NCBI GenBank assembly: GCA_034336665.1
Contig: CM067568.1
Span: 13,425,983 to 13,489,982 of the forward strand
DNA length: 64,000 bases
Direction: 5' to 3'
Source of the DNA: Luscinia megarhynchos
Taxonomy: Eukaryota > Chordata > Aves > Passeriformes > Turdidae
A program made the position numbers and the translations under genes. The notes below the pieces were generated by a model. The model made no database searches and was not told the origin of the DNA. It saw nothing but the letters and a program-made list of their open reading frames with translations. Positions 25,041 through 37,400 of the stretch are shown in pieces; within the stretch, counting starts at the first letter, position 1, and every line of letters starts with the position of its first letter.

Positions 25041-27307
25041 GTGACAACAGCAGCCAAAATTCTCATTATAAGACCTTTTAAAAACTTTTTAGCCAATAGC
25101 ATAAGGTTAAAAGCTGACAAGAGGTTGCTTAAGCCAATTATTAAAGCTGCACGTACCTCTTGCTTTGAACAATGCTTGCTTCTAATAACTTTAAAAAATG
25201 GATAAAGGTTCATTATTAAACTTATATATTTCTACTATCCTGCCTAACATTTTCCTAAGGCCAATCTCTACACAGCTCATACTCTTTTTGTTTCTTGTCT
25301 TTGCATCTTTACCATTCTTCCATTCTTTCATTCTGAGATATGCTTTCACAAGCTTTCTGAGTTTTCTACCTTTTCTATTTCCCACATCAACCCGAAGTCA
25401 GAGCATAAACAGCACTCAATTTTCGGAAAAGCAAAAGCTCCTAACTCTGCACCAAGCTGTGCAAAGGCTGCCCCTGAGCAGGGAATTGGAGCCATGTGTA
25501 CAACTGGCCACCCACCAGGCGGGTTTCCTACCTGCTGCTGCCCACCAGGGCATGCCCTGGCGCAGGGTCCAGCACAGGCACCTGTCAGCCCCGTGATTTG
25601 TGACCCATCTGACAGTGTCAGAGACACTCTTTACAGCCTGGTGTCACTTCTGGCTGTGTGTGTTCCAGCTGCTGTGCTGGAGAGCACTTTCCTTACCCAT
25701 TCACATCAAAGGCTGGGCCCACACAAACAATGAGTTTTACAAGTCACTCAGCTGTGTACTATAACAAAGGTGTGCCTGGGATGCTCCCTAACATTTCTCT
25801 TATTGTGCCCAAAACTGGCATCAGCTTGTGTGAGGACTAAGGGGACAGGAACTACCAGCCACAATATTGGTGGGTGACTTTAAACAAGGCTTAGGAAGTG
25901 GTTTTGGATGCACACACAAGACTGAGCCATTGTTCTTACTCAGCTTTCTAGAGTTTTTCTGAGGGTTTTTTTTGCTACCTAATCAAATACACAGACTACT
26001 GGGTATCTGATGCATGGGATGAAGACCAGGCTGAAGTGAATACAACAAATTTTATTTTCCTGTGGCTCCTAGCTTCCAAGTTCTCCAGGGAATATGACAA
26101 CCATGTTCACATCTGACTATTTCATTCTGAAATAAATGTGAGCTAGACTTAACTATTTTCTTTCCATATGTGTCTGGTAGATATATTTATCATCAAGAGA
26201 TTCTTTTCCTCCTCTTCCCCCCACTTAACAGCTCTTGACTTTGTGTGGCCCCTCCTTACCAGCATATTGTTTGTGCTTTTTGCAAGACCCTCCTTTAAAG
26301 TATGACATGTTTATGTAAGAGGCATTGATGGCTAACACAGGCTTCAGCTCAGTAGGGCATTTGGGATGGTGTCAGCGAGGAATGCTCTCCCCTGATTTAT
26401 GAGCATGTTATAGTTATTCAGGTGGAGTGGCAGGACCTGGCAGTAAGCACCAGCATACAGATCAAATGTGTTTTAAGTTCATAGATCAGGCTGAGGTGCT
26501 GCCAGTCGCCACAGGGTTGTGGCAGGGGAAACTAAGCCCTCAGTTTTTAAAAAGAAAGTAGTCTCTGAAGGCAAGGAGTTGCCTTCAAGCTTAAGCCTTA
26601 CTAACCAAAATCTTAGACTGTTCTTACAAACCTGGTCTGCAATTTCATGATGGCATATATACAGATTCAGACAGATGCTTATGGTAGCCTACAATACTAA
26701 CTACACCATCCTTTTGGCAAGACAAGTCTGATGGGCTGTTTCCAGATACTTAAGCACTCGAACAAAGTTCTTGCACTTGCTCCCTTTTAATCTCCTTTAT
26801 TTAAAATAGGTACAGGTTGAAGAGATGCTCTTTTGAGGCACACGACTGACGTGCTCATATTTATAAGCCCATTCAGCTCTACACTGTGGCCCCTAAAAAA
26901 AAAAACTAGCTTTGGAGCATCACATGGTTCCCCAGCAGCCAAACCCCATCCCCAGAGTTTGCTGGCATCCTTTCTACTCAAGGTGCTTATTTAACATCAG
27001 CTCTCAATGAAATCAGTGCCCCTCATTTCTTCACAGTTTGAATACCTTTGCAGTTTGCGCACATCTGCATTTTGCACCTTCAATTAAGACATTCAATTTC
27101 ATGTTTCCCTTATGCTCTTATACCTTCCTCTGGTGTTATCTTGGCAACATAACTCTGTAAACCTGTTCATATGGAAAAGCCTATGCTGAATAAATATAGC
27201 TCCCAGGAAATAACAGGAGTGCAAGTCCTTCAGTTTCATAAGAAGGAGAGGAAGAAAGGCAGAAAAACAAGTGCTCCTCAGAATTTTTCAAACACTAAAG
27301 AAATTTA
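25041..27307. other. Gene-free stretch
   Basis: No exon, RNA gene or named repeat could be supported. The chance frame at 25198-25596 is T-rich and lacks context. Confidence 0.5.
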
Positions 27308-27696
27308 GCAGGCTGAGAGAGTTGGAGCTGTTCAACCTGGAGAAGAGAAGGCTCTGAGGAGATTTTATAACATCTTCCAGTACCTAAAGGGGGCTTACAA
27401 AACCTGGAAACTGACTTTTCATCAGGGCATGGAATGGCATGGGAGGAAGGGTTTTAAAACAAAAGAAAATAGGTGTAGATTAGACATTAAGAAATTCTTT
27501 ACTGTGAGAGTGGTGAGACACTGGTACAGGTTGCCCAAAGAAGCATGGATGACCCATCCCTGGAAGTGTTTCAAGGCCAGGCTGGATGGAGCTCTGAGCA
27601 ACCTTGGTCTAGTGGGAGGTGTCCCTGCTCATGGCAGAGAGGTTGGAATGAGATGATCTTTAAGGTGCCTCCAACCCAGGCCATTCTGCAATTCTA
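27308..27696 (+). mobile_element. CR1 retroposon fragment, sense
   Basis: It starts with GGCTGAGAGAGTTGGAGCTG and runs through AACCTGGAGAAGAGAAGGC and TTCTTTACTGTGAGAGTGGT. It then continues through GGCCAGGCTGGATGGAGCTC and TCTAGTGGGAGGTGTCCCTG to a degraded CCATTCTGCAATTCT end. This is the canonical 3' half-kilobase of an avian CR1 element, with internal small deletions. The frame across 27429-27656 is a by-product of this repeat. Confidence 0.95.
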
Positions 27697-29010
27697 AAAC
27701 TCCTGCTGTTGCTTGAGTTAAGACAGGCAGGATACTACTTCTTTCTAGGAGAAAAGTGTAAAAGTCCATTTAATAATTATGTGAACCTTTTGTTGCTGTT
27801 CTCACAATGCCAGTGAAGGTAACTTGGCACACATGATTTCAAGTTAGGGAGTTACTTTTCTCAACAGTGAGCATACAAGTGATGTAACACATCACAAGGA
27901 ACTCTTTGATTGTTTCTGTTGTCTTGACCAATTCAAAAGTCCTATTCTGTTTCCGTGAAGGAAGAAAACACACACACATTAGGGTCAATAAACAGACTCG
28001 GAGCTCAGCCAGAAATAGCTCCATGTATGGTTCTGTACACAGCATCATACTCAGTAATAACCAGCCCATGGCACATTCAACCATTCCACACAGCTTTCCA
28101 GACAAGCACTTCATGTTTACACAAATGCAGGATCATTAATTTCCAGACAGGCACCACTCTGGCAACTATAGGGTAATGCCAACATAGTCAAAACCTGAAA
28201 GAGGTGAAGTATTTTAAACAGACTCATAATGCAAGACCCACAAGAAGATCCAAATCTTGGTGCATTGGAACATACCTGAATGTTTTTCTGCAAGATCTTC
28301 ATCTGCTAGAGATCAGGTTTTGGAAATTATTTTTAACTTTCTATTCACCAGCTACAAATCCAAAACAACAAATCAAGCTTCCAGAGTCAGTTACATCATA
28401 GGCATAATAAGAGGCACCAGTTACCATATTTCCTTGTATGCAAAGAAACCCAAACCCACCAAAAAAACTCCACCCCAGCCAAACTGCCATTTTATCCTTC
28501 AGAAATCACCTGGTATTGATTGTTTATTAAGATAAAAGCACCTTTTAGAGGCTCATTGCTGCTCTATTAGCTGTTAATTAAAGACAAAGTCTCCTCTTTC
28601 CTCATCCCCAGAAGAAAAATGTCAGAGGCAAAACCTAGATATACATTAGGTTGCAAGGGCTATCCCACACTGATTGGGGTGAGTAGAAGCTTCCATAGCT
28701 TCATTCTCTTTTGTTTGATTTGCTCCAGTTTGAAATGCAAATGAAAAGTCAAGCTTGAGTCCCAGCCATTCTAAATTCTTCTAAATATTATTTAACAACA
28801 AAGTGAAAGAGCAATCAAAGATTAGAAGCTAATGAGTAAGAGTCTATCTTCTTGAAGAAATACAGAATTCCATTGTTGCTTTCAATTTGAAGTTCTTCAA
28901 AATACTCAGTGTGTTTGGTTACACTTACCTTTTTTTCCTTGCAAATTTTTTGTAGTAATTATACAAGTTTGAGCTACTGGAAAGAGGAACATGAATCATT
29001 TTAGGTAGCT
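27697..29010. other. Gene-free stretch
   Basis: No supported gene or named element. Confidence 0.5.
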
Positions 29011-29019
29011 AAAGAAAAG

Positions 29020-29051
<32 letters not shown>

Positions 29052-29060
29052 AAAAAATAT
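29011..29060. repeat. A-rich simple repeat with a 10-base period
   Basis: Runs of eight or nine A separated by single G give a nearly regular 10-base spacing for about 50 bases. This is a degenerate poly(A)-type microsatellite on the + strand. A-tracts in helical phase would be expected to bend DNA, but no function is implied. Confidence 0.85.
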
Positions 29061-32000
29061 TTTAAAAATCTTTAAAACCAGACAATTCACCTGCAGTAAT
29101 GATGATACTGAATGCCATGCAGAGGGTAAAATCTGCCCCCCTTAACCTGCTGCTAGTACTTTGCACTGAGGGAGACTGACTGCAAACTATTTGCATGGGC
29201 AACTCTATTTGTAAAAGTGACCAGAAAATAAAGTCTGTACAAATCATTGTGTTTGAATCTTAGGCTGCATAATTGGGGACTACATGTACAACACTGCTTG
29301 GATGTTTCAATTTATTTCTAATAATTAATGGTGTGCAAAATTAATGGGGTTTAAAATTCAATTGTGTCCCCAAACCTGAGGTTCACGGGATCAAGCTCGC
29401 ATTTTCCCTTTTAGAAAACAAAATTATGATATATTAGCTTTTAATTAGCATGAAAGAGAGTGCAATAGTCTGTGTGGCACATCAGACAGCAGTGATCATC
29501 ACAATGTCCTTGGGCCAGCAGACATTCCCAGTGCCTTATTCAGGTTACAATGCACCAGCACTGAAAGAGATCTAGAAGCTGAACAGTCTGGAGAGGCCTG
29601 CTGAGCCAGTTACTCCCACAGGGTTCCCAACCCATCTCCAGGTGTTCTGCCCCATGGATGATTGTGTGGTACATGGCCAGGCCATGTAAGACTGGCTGGC
29701 AATCCCATTTTGGGTCCAGGCTGTGGGAAAGGAAATCAAAGTTTTCTTTTTTGATCTATTGAAATGCTTTTAGCTGCTTTCAGATTTGTCATAACAACAA
29801 TACACTTAAGCTATAATCTAATGCAGGCTTAAACCTCTGTTCAGTACAGACTGCTAAAAATGCCTGTCTCAATTTGATATGCTACACTGATATATTGCAC
29901 TTTTCTGTATCTCTTTCATTCCCTTATGGTGGATGAAATTCAAAGGTATTACACAAAGTAATAGCCAGCCCCAAGTGAGGCAGCTAAACCCACAAACCTA
30001 GATGCACAACGAATATGATGTAGTCAAAGCTAATTAATTGTTCCATATCCATCATCATTCTGCCATTACAAAGTTTCTTTCCCTTCCTCTCAAGGGCTTT
30101 TCTCCTTCAGTCTATAGCTTTTCTGACTCCTTTCCACTGATGTGCAAAGCTCTGAGCTCTCTTATGTGGACCTAGGCATCTCCCTTAGGTTTGCTGGCAT
30201 CATTTCCATGCGTGTTTCTCTGAATCTTTTGCTGTTTTCTTCCAAAGGATGTGTATCATGAGTTTAGTCCTGGGAGATCTGACCTAAGCAGAAGTCCTCA
30301 GTACCTCCTGGATGTGGCTCTGTAGGTGTCTGCTGCTCCTGCTTCACTCTCCAAGCCCTGTTCTGAGCAAGGCACTGCAAATGCCTTCTCTGTGTCTCCT
30401 CTCCTGTTTCAGTGGAGGGAGCAGATCTGAGCCTTCCTCAGGGCCCTTTCCCGAGCAGAGGCCCAGGCACACCCGCAGAGGCACCACACCAAAGGCAGCT
30501 GGCACTGTCTGTCTCCCAGCAGCAGGGCATTAATAACCATTAACAAAATGCTATACAGTTCCAGCATGATGTCACTGGTATTAACCTCTGTCATTCCTGC
30601 ATCAGCACTCGTGAATGACTGAACGACTGGTTTTCCTTTTTTTTCTTTAAAACTTACCTCTGAAATATTCCATAGCAGGAAAACCAACAGTGACTACTTA
30701 GAATAGCTTTTATTTTCCACTTTTGAAAATGAACTCTCAGTTAATCAATCTTGGCTATGTTGAACAACAGCTGAATTTCTCATTCATATCTTTTTTACCA
30801 AGCTTTACAAAACACAAACCAAAGTAAAGCCTTCATGCCCTGCAGACTTGTGAGCATTTTTGAGAGCTACTAAGTATTTGTCACCTATTAGAGAAAATAG
30901 GTGGGAGAGATTTGGGAGTTTTCTGGAATGGATCATTTATGAGCAGATTACTCACTACAGCTGTATTACAGCAAGTCTGCTACTTCTTTCAGGAGTATGA
31001 AATACGAGTATTTCTCTGTTCAAACTAGTAACCAGAGCAGAAACAATTCCTTTGAAATGGTGTGTTCATAAAGCCTCTACAACCTTACAATATCTAGGTA
31101 TTTTGTTTCTCAGCTCAAAACAAAATAAATGCCAGCACTATAAACAGATGAGATAAAGTCTGTAGGAAGAGAGAGTTGGCATCATTTATTGTTGTAATAA
31201 AGACAACTGGAATAAGATACATTTTTCCATGTATTCAACCACATTTATATTTTTAGATTGCTAACAAGAATACCCCTGTTGAATTCCCATGATGATTCAG
31301 GATCAATATACCTTAAGATTTGAAAGATTGATGGATTTTCAAAACTGTCCTTTTCTTTTTATAGATTAAGAAAGACATATTTCCCTTGCTCATATATTTT
31401 ACTGTTTACTGGCAGACTCCAAGATATAAGAATGCCTAATCCAACCTCAGCTTAAGTGCAGTTATATCCCCCCATCTACACCAATGCTTTAAAACGTCCA
31501 CTTTATCACACTGAAATCTTTAGTTTAGTTCAGAAAATATGGAGCTTCCAGATAAATGTTTGCATGGCAAACTACTCCTGCCCATCTCCATGTCTATGCT
31601 CATGCCTAAAAGCTATTAATAGGTATAGGGAGTGGATGTGCAAGACCAGACTGGGAATGCTTTGTACTCCCATGGACTGTATCAGTCACACAATGCAGTT
31701 ATTTCTCCAACTTGGGTTCAATGTGGGGGTTTAAATTTTTTTTCTGTCAGTTTTGAGTTTGTTGGATTTTGGTGTTTGGGTTTTTATTTGGTGTTGTTTC
31801 TAGGAAAAAAAAAAAAAAGAAAAAAAGTCTTTACCTCTCAAAAACCCCCAAGAAGTTCATGTGATATAGAGCTTTAAAAAGGGTTATGGAAGATTTGCCA
31901 CTTTTGGTGCCTGTGGGTAGAGCAGCTGGTCCCAGTGGAATAAAGGCAAGGATAAAGCCATCTTCTTCATGAATGACATGGCAACAAGGGATACTGCCAC

Positions 32001-32590
32001 CAAAAGCAAAGCCTGCTCCAAGGCAGCTCTGTACAAACCATCACGAGGAACATTTCAGGGTGAGGGAGCTGAGAGCACAGCACAGGCACTGCAGTCATGT
32101 GGGAACAGGTGACAGGAGGGAAGGGATGCAGTGTTTGCAGTCCTCCAGCCCTGCTGGAGACCTCCTGAGGAAGTGCATGCTTCAGGTTAAATCAGGTCTT
32201 GGAGACACTCTCCAGCAGCACTTTGGTGAGAGGCAAATTCACATCCCTGTGGAAATGGCAGAAGAATGATTAATTTAATCCCAAGCCCTTCCTTAGAACA
32301 GATACTAAAAGACGGCGAGGAGCAAAATTTGTACAAATATACCACTTTCTTCTTCCTTCTTTGGCAGAGGAAAGGAGGAGCAGATTCCATATGCCCACCC
32401 CTCCCCTGATCACAGCATTTAGCAGAAGGGGGGAGAAGGGCTTTTCTGCAGACCCTGCGCCTTTGAGGCAGCAGCAGGGCAAGAGTTCAGTTTTACGACT
32501 CTTGGCCCCAACACAATTTACCATTTACAAACTAATCCTCCTCTGCTGGAGAGCACAAGGCCTGCTAAAGCTCTCATGTCCACTTCTCTG
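29061..32590. other. Gene-free stretch
   Basis: No coding region supported. The part 29250-29460 is repeat-free, AT-rich and dense in TAAT cores, so it may be regulatory. A poly(A)-like run lies at about 31803-31827. I see no gene on either strand. Confidence 0.45.
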
Positions 32591-32594
32591 ATTC

Positions 32595-32960
32595 TCCATT
32601 GTCCACAGTGACAGGGAGAAGCTGAAGACCTAATCGGTGTGTAATTCAATCGCTGTCCAGGCTGTGTCACAGCACAATGCTCTGCTTGTAGTGCCACGGG
32701 CTGAGGCAGCCAGCTACTGTTATGCCCCACAGCAGGTGTGAAGAATGCCACTGGCTCTGTGTGCTGCCCCTCTCTCCAGGTCCATTGCTGACACTCTGCT
32801 CACTCACCACTTAAAGGCTGTTTGTCCTACTGGCAGCGAGCTAATTGTCGGCTCTCTGGTGAAAGGGCACCCTCAGTATTTTTGACCCTGAACCGGGAAT
32901 TCCTGCACAGCATAACATGGGCCTCATATAAAGTAAACCCCTTTGCTCTCCAGATCCCCT
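32595..32960. promoter_or_regulatory. Candidate distal enhancer about 22 kb upstream of MYOD1
   Basis: This stretch is repeat-free, has balanced base composition, and contains several CpGs and an E-box (CAGGTG, 32733-32738). It has the texture of conserved non-coding DNA. In mammals the MyoD core enhancer lies about 20 kb upstream of the gene, and this segment is at a similar distance from the MYOD1 TATA-like box at 54766. I could not match it to the mammalian enhancer sequence from memory, so the assignment rests on position and appearance only. Confidence 0.3.
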
Positions 32961-34080
32961 AGATGTGGAGGCCTGCTAACAAGCTCTTTATTTCCTTAGT
33001 CTTAATCCAGCAGTTAGTAAATTACAATCTACCACACCCAAACTGTTTCACTCTGTTGTTCCTCACCAGACAGGACACTGGACATTGCCACACATCCTTT
33101 AGGATGGTTTAAATCCTTGGTACTTAATTATATTTTAATCAGCAAAAGACAGATGCTTCAAAAATTCCTGTCGACATGTAGGTCATTAAAAACCTCTGGA
33201 ATACCACACTTAAATACAGGGCCACTCTGAAAATGGCATTTGGTTTGGTTTTTAGCAGAATTTACTACTTCACCAAGACTTGAAAACTGCACTTTCATCC
33301 ATCTTGAGTTCAAGCAAGCTGAGGAAGAGAAGTGCAGAGGAAGAAGGCAGGGCAGCAGCTGCCACTCCATCAGTGGGTGTGGGTATCACCCAGCCATGGT
33401 ATCAGGCAGATAAGGAGACAGCACAAACTATTGCTGGCACATCCACGGGAGCACGTCACAGGATGTCTCCCTGCCACAGAGATACATCACACGCTGCTAA
33501 CAGTTGTGTTGATATTTCTTTCCACGTGTAACAGTGACTTGTCCAAGGCATGTGACAACAGCATAAGCACAGAAACACCCTACTCCTAACACATCTCTTT
33601 CCTTAATAGCCTTGAGAATTTCATTCATGCAGTTTTTCTGGTACTATTTCTCTAGTTCCTTAATTTTCAGGTAGAAGCAAACCAAATAGCAGGAATACCT
33701 AATGGAAGAGCTACACTGGGACAGAAACTGTACAGGTCTGTACAGCTGCACACTTTAATCCAAAAGAATAAACAACTGAATTTAGCTGCATAACCTGACC
33801 AACCCAAGAAACAAATAAAACAAAATGGAAACAATTTCCCTGCCGTTGTGTAGGTAACTTTCAATAAATATATTTGGCTATCTAGACTACTTCTGTGTAA
33901 TACACATGAATTATGGTTACCAATCTTACCTAATCCTGTAAAGGGATGAAACACTTTGTCACACTTGCAAATTCTGTGAAGGCAGTGAGCAGATGAAGAA
34001 AGCCGATCCAGCTTCTTACCACTTGCTACAGAAAAGTTCATAATATTTATTATTCAAAGTATGAATTGGACATCTGTATT
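32961..34080. other. Gene-free stretch
   Basis: No supported gene. The long minus-strand frame at 33667-34041 has no start context or recognisable domain. Confidence 0.5.
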
Positions 34081-34425
34081 TACAATGTTTAACAAGTCTT
34101 GCTTAGTGTTGAAGCCAAGCTGCTCATTTCACCCATACTCATCTACTGTCATCATCGACGGCTGATTTCCAAACATGGCCAGACACCAGTTTTCATGGCA
34201 GGGGCCATGAGACATTCTTGCATCCTGAATCAGGATTCAGCAATGCCATGTGCCAAGCCTTAGAAACATGCAAAGCATTTACAACTGAGCACCTGCGGAA
34301 ATCCCATTTCCTGACAAAGAGAGGCCTCTGATATTCATATTTTCTCCTACTCTTCGGCTATGCTGTAATGAAATCTGGCCTGAATAATCCTTTCACAGCT
34401 GTACAAGGAAATATCCTTGCTTAGC
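34081..34425. promoter_or_regulatory. Candidate distal enhancer about 20.5 kb upstream of MYOD1
   Basis: This repeat-free segment has retained CpGs and two E-boxes (CACCTG near 34291 and CAGCTG near 34398). It also has a perfect inverted repeat, CTGAATC-AG-GATTCAG (34225-34240). Like the 32.6 kb segment, it is placed where the MyoD core enhancer would be expected. This is inference from position and motif content. Confidence 0.3.
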
Positions 34426-37400
34426 ATTTACCCCTCCTTATGGAGGTTCAGTGGCCCTGGTTGAGCAATCAGCAAAGATACACAGAATGAAAAGTCTGGC
34501 TGGTGGGATACGACAAAAACCACACACAGGACAGGGATACAAAGTGAGCCTATCAGAGAAAGTGGAAGGACCCTGGTAATTTTAATGAATACAGGTAAGA
34601 GGATGGGACCCTCAGGAGTCACATCAAACTTGGCGTTAATGCCAACAGTGACATATGCAGACACAATCAGAGAGTGCATGTTCCTGGAAAGGGAGGCCAG
34701 GAGCACTGCTGCTAACAGCATGGGAATAATCAGAGTGCAGGACTGCATGGGGACCCTGCTGGGTCAGTGACAAGAGTTGAAGGGGAATAAATTGAAGAAA
34801 CGCTGGAAGGGACTTGGAAAGGGCTGTTTGTGATGCCAGTGATGGAAATTACTTTGAACAGCTTATCCTGTGAGACTCCCTGCTCTCCAGGGGAGTACTC
34901 CCCACTACCTCTTGCTGGAGGTCTGGGTGGCTCTTACTCCAAGCTACCCTCATACCTCTGAAGTCTATGACTCCCTTACTCCACAAAACCTGCATCCTTG
35001 TCCTGTCCCTGTCACTTTAATCACATGGTTTGTCACATGGGTTGCTGCTGCTTCATCTCTGACACGAACTATCTGTGCCCTCTCTTCAAACTCTGACCTT
35101 AAACTCCCAACCATCACATCTCCATATACCCCCAGGCCATCCCCTCTGCCTCCATTCCCTGGCACTGCTTCACACCCCAGATTATCTCTGCTTTCATTTT
35201 CCTCCCTCTAGCAGTGTGAGTGTGAAGCCCAAGCTATCACAGGCAGCAGGCCATTACCCTGTGCACTGTTCTGTGCCCAATCTCAGTCTCACTTTTGCTG
35301 GGCCAATCACTAGAGCTTTAAACCAGTAGCTATAACCAGCCCTGCTGGTCTTTAGTGGTCCTTCAACCTCTTTTTGGGAACCATAATCCATCATGGTACA
35401 AAGCAGGCTCAGTGGATGCAGAGTGACAGCCACTGTTGCCTATTTCTACAAGGAAATGCTAGAACAACTTTTGAATACTGGGTATAACAACGAGGATTCC
35501 ATGGCACACATCCCTGTTCCTTCCTTGCTGCTGCTGAGTCCTTTGCTCCTCTGGGTAGTCCAGGGGACCTCCCCCCTCCTCTTGGCCATGACAGTGTACA
35601 TTCAAACAGCTGCTCAGGCTGGATGAAGCACCTGCTCTGGGCAACAGCAGCTGGAGTTCATTTTGGGTCCAAAGGGCCGAGGCCAAGCAGGCTGACCGCA
35701 TGTGCACTAATCCAGTATCATCACCAGCTCAACAACAGGTGCCCTTTGAAGAGGGAGGGAAAAACTATTTGGGGAGGAACCAGAGCTTTATAAAGGACAT
35801 TATGGGCCAAGTCCTCAGCTGGTACATGCTCAGTTAAAGCATGTACCCTCTTGAAGTTATATGAGTAATGCTCACATACACAACCACAAGATTTGGCCCA
35901 CTCTCAGTGCTGCTTCTATTCTGGTTTTGGTGTTCTTAAGGCTTTTTCACCTTCTCTCCTTGCTTTGCATTTATCTTCCATCAATAAAGAAACTTTCCTG
36001 TCCCTTGCTTCAGACCAGACAGCTGAAAGTCACAAGCTACACATCCCAGATTTCACCATCCTCCTGTGCACAGGTAACACAATCTTACCATGGTCCCTCG
36101 GTCCTGCTCGAGTCCTGGGGTCCAGATCATGAGTCTGCAGCAACAGGAACAAGGGTAATCCCATTCTGGAACAAATCAAACCAAACCCCATCAAGGTTCA
36201 CTAAGAGAAGTCTTTCAGCACAGGCATTCTAAGAATTGTCATGCACTTGCTCAAGCCAGTGGTCCTTGTAGGACAGACCATAATTTCAAAGTATGGTCCT
36301 GACAAATGGCACAGAAAGAGAAAAGAAAAAAACCCAAACAAACCCTGTCAGAAACTATTGGCCAAACCAACTCCAAGGGAAGTTTTATTCTCACCTCATT
36401 TTGCTGGAAATTTGTCTACCATCCAATATGTACAAACCTCTTTTAAAGTCTCTCTTAGTGTATTTCTGATAAACACCTGAACTAATGAAAGCCTCTATGT
36501 TTTCTTCTTTTCTGAGTCTTGCCATATGGAGCTCCAGAGGCCAGATCTGTAACTCTGGTCTCACTCATTGCAATTACTCTTGTGCTTCTTTCTAGAGAAC
36601 CTGGAAGCTCTCTGGAGCCTGAGAACGGAGCTGGATTCACAGAGATGGCACTGCAGAGCATGGCCAAAAGCACTCAGCTCACACCACCCAAGCAAAAACA
36701 GGATTGCCAATTTCTTGTTGATGCTCTATCAGAGGAAAACATGACCTTGCTGCAAGTTGCTCATGTGAACCAGTCAAAGCCTTTATAACTTTGTATTCCA
36801 AAAATTTATTTTCCTGAACTATGCATCTTTTAATTCTTGACTTTCCAAGACTCAGATTTAAGCCACTTTTCCCTCAGGACCATGTCTCAGCTGGGTTATA
36901 TTACAAAGAGAAGCAAAGTGATGAGAGACAGTTGGTACTGTCTCAGAGTGGTAGTGAGAACAGCACAGGCAGAAAAAGCAGGCCCCAATCCATAACAGTT
37001 CCTGACACCTCACCCAGAAGTACAGACAAGTGTTACCTGTACTGCATTAGCTTGAACATTTAAATAAGTCTCCAAGAATTTCCCTTGAGGAACACCACAG
37101 CACAGGTTAGATAATTCCTCACCAAGGATGAGACAGATGCCCAACCACACAGGAACCCCCAGTGCTGGCAATGTATTCTCAGCTGCTGCAGACTCACACA
37201 CTCCCTTTGAGGCTTTAACCACAGTTCCAAAGTTGAAAACACCAGAGCATGCACAAACATATGCAGAAGGCAACACTGCACACTTGTGCAGCAGTTTTGT
37301 CCACATGCATGCCTGAGAGAACCACTTTGTGCCCTGGTACTGAGCAGCAGAGATACCTATACATTCCTGTCCTTCCCAGCCAAAGCAATAAAACACTGCA

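Noticed and set aside
24702..25205. 167-codon frame with a hydrophobic middle
   Set aside because: It crosses a TA simple repeat and an antisense MIR-like fragment, so the hydrophobic run is repeat-derived.
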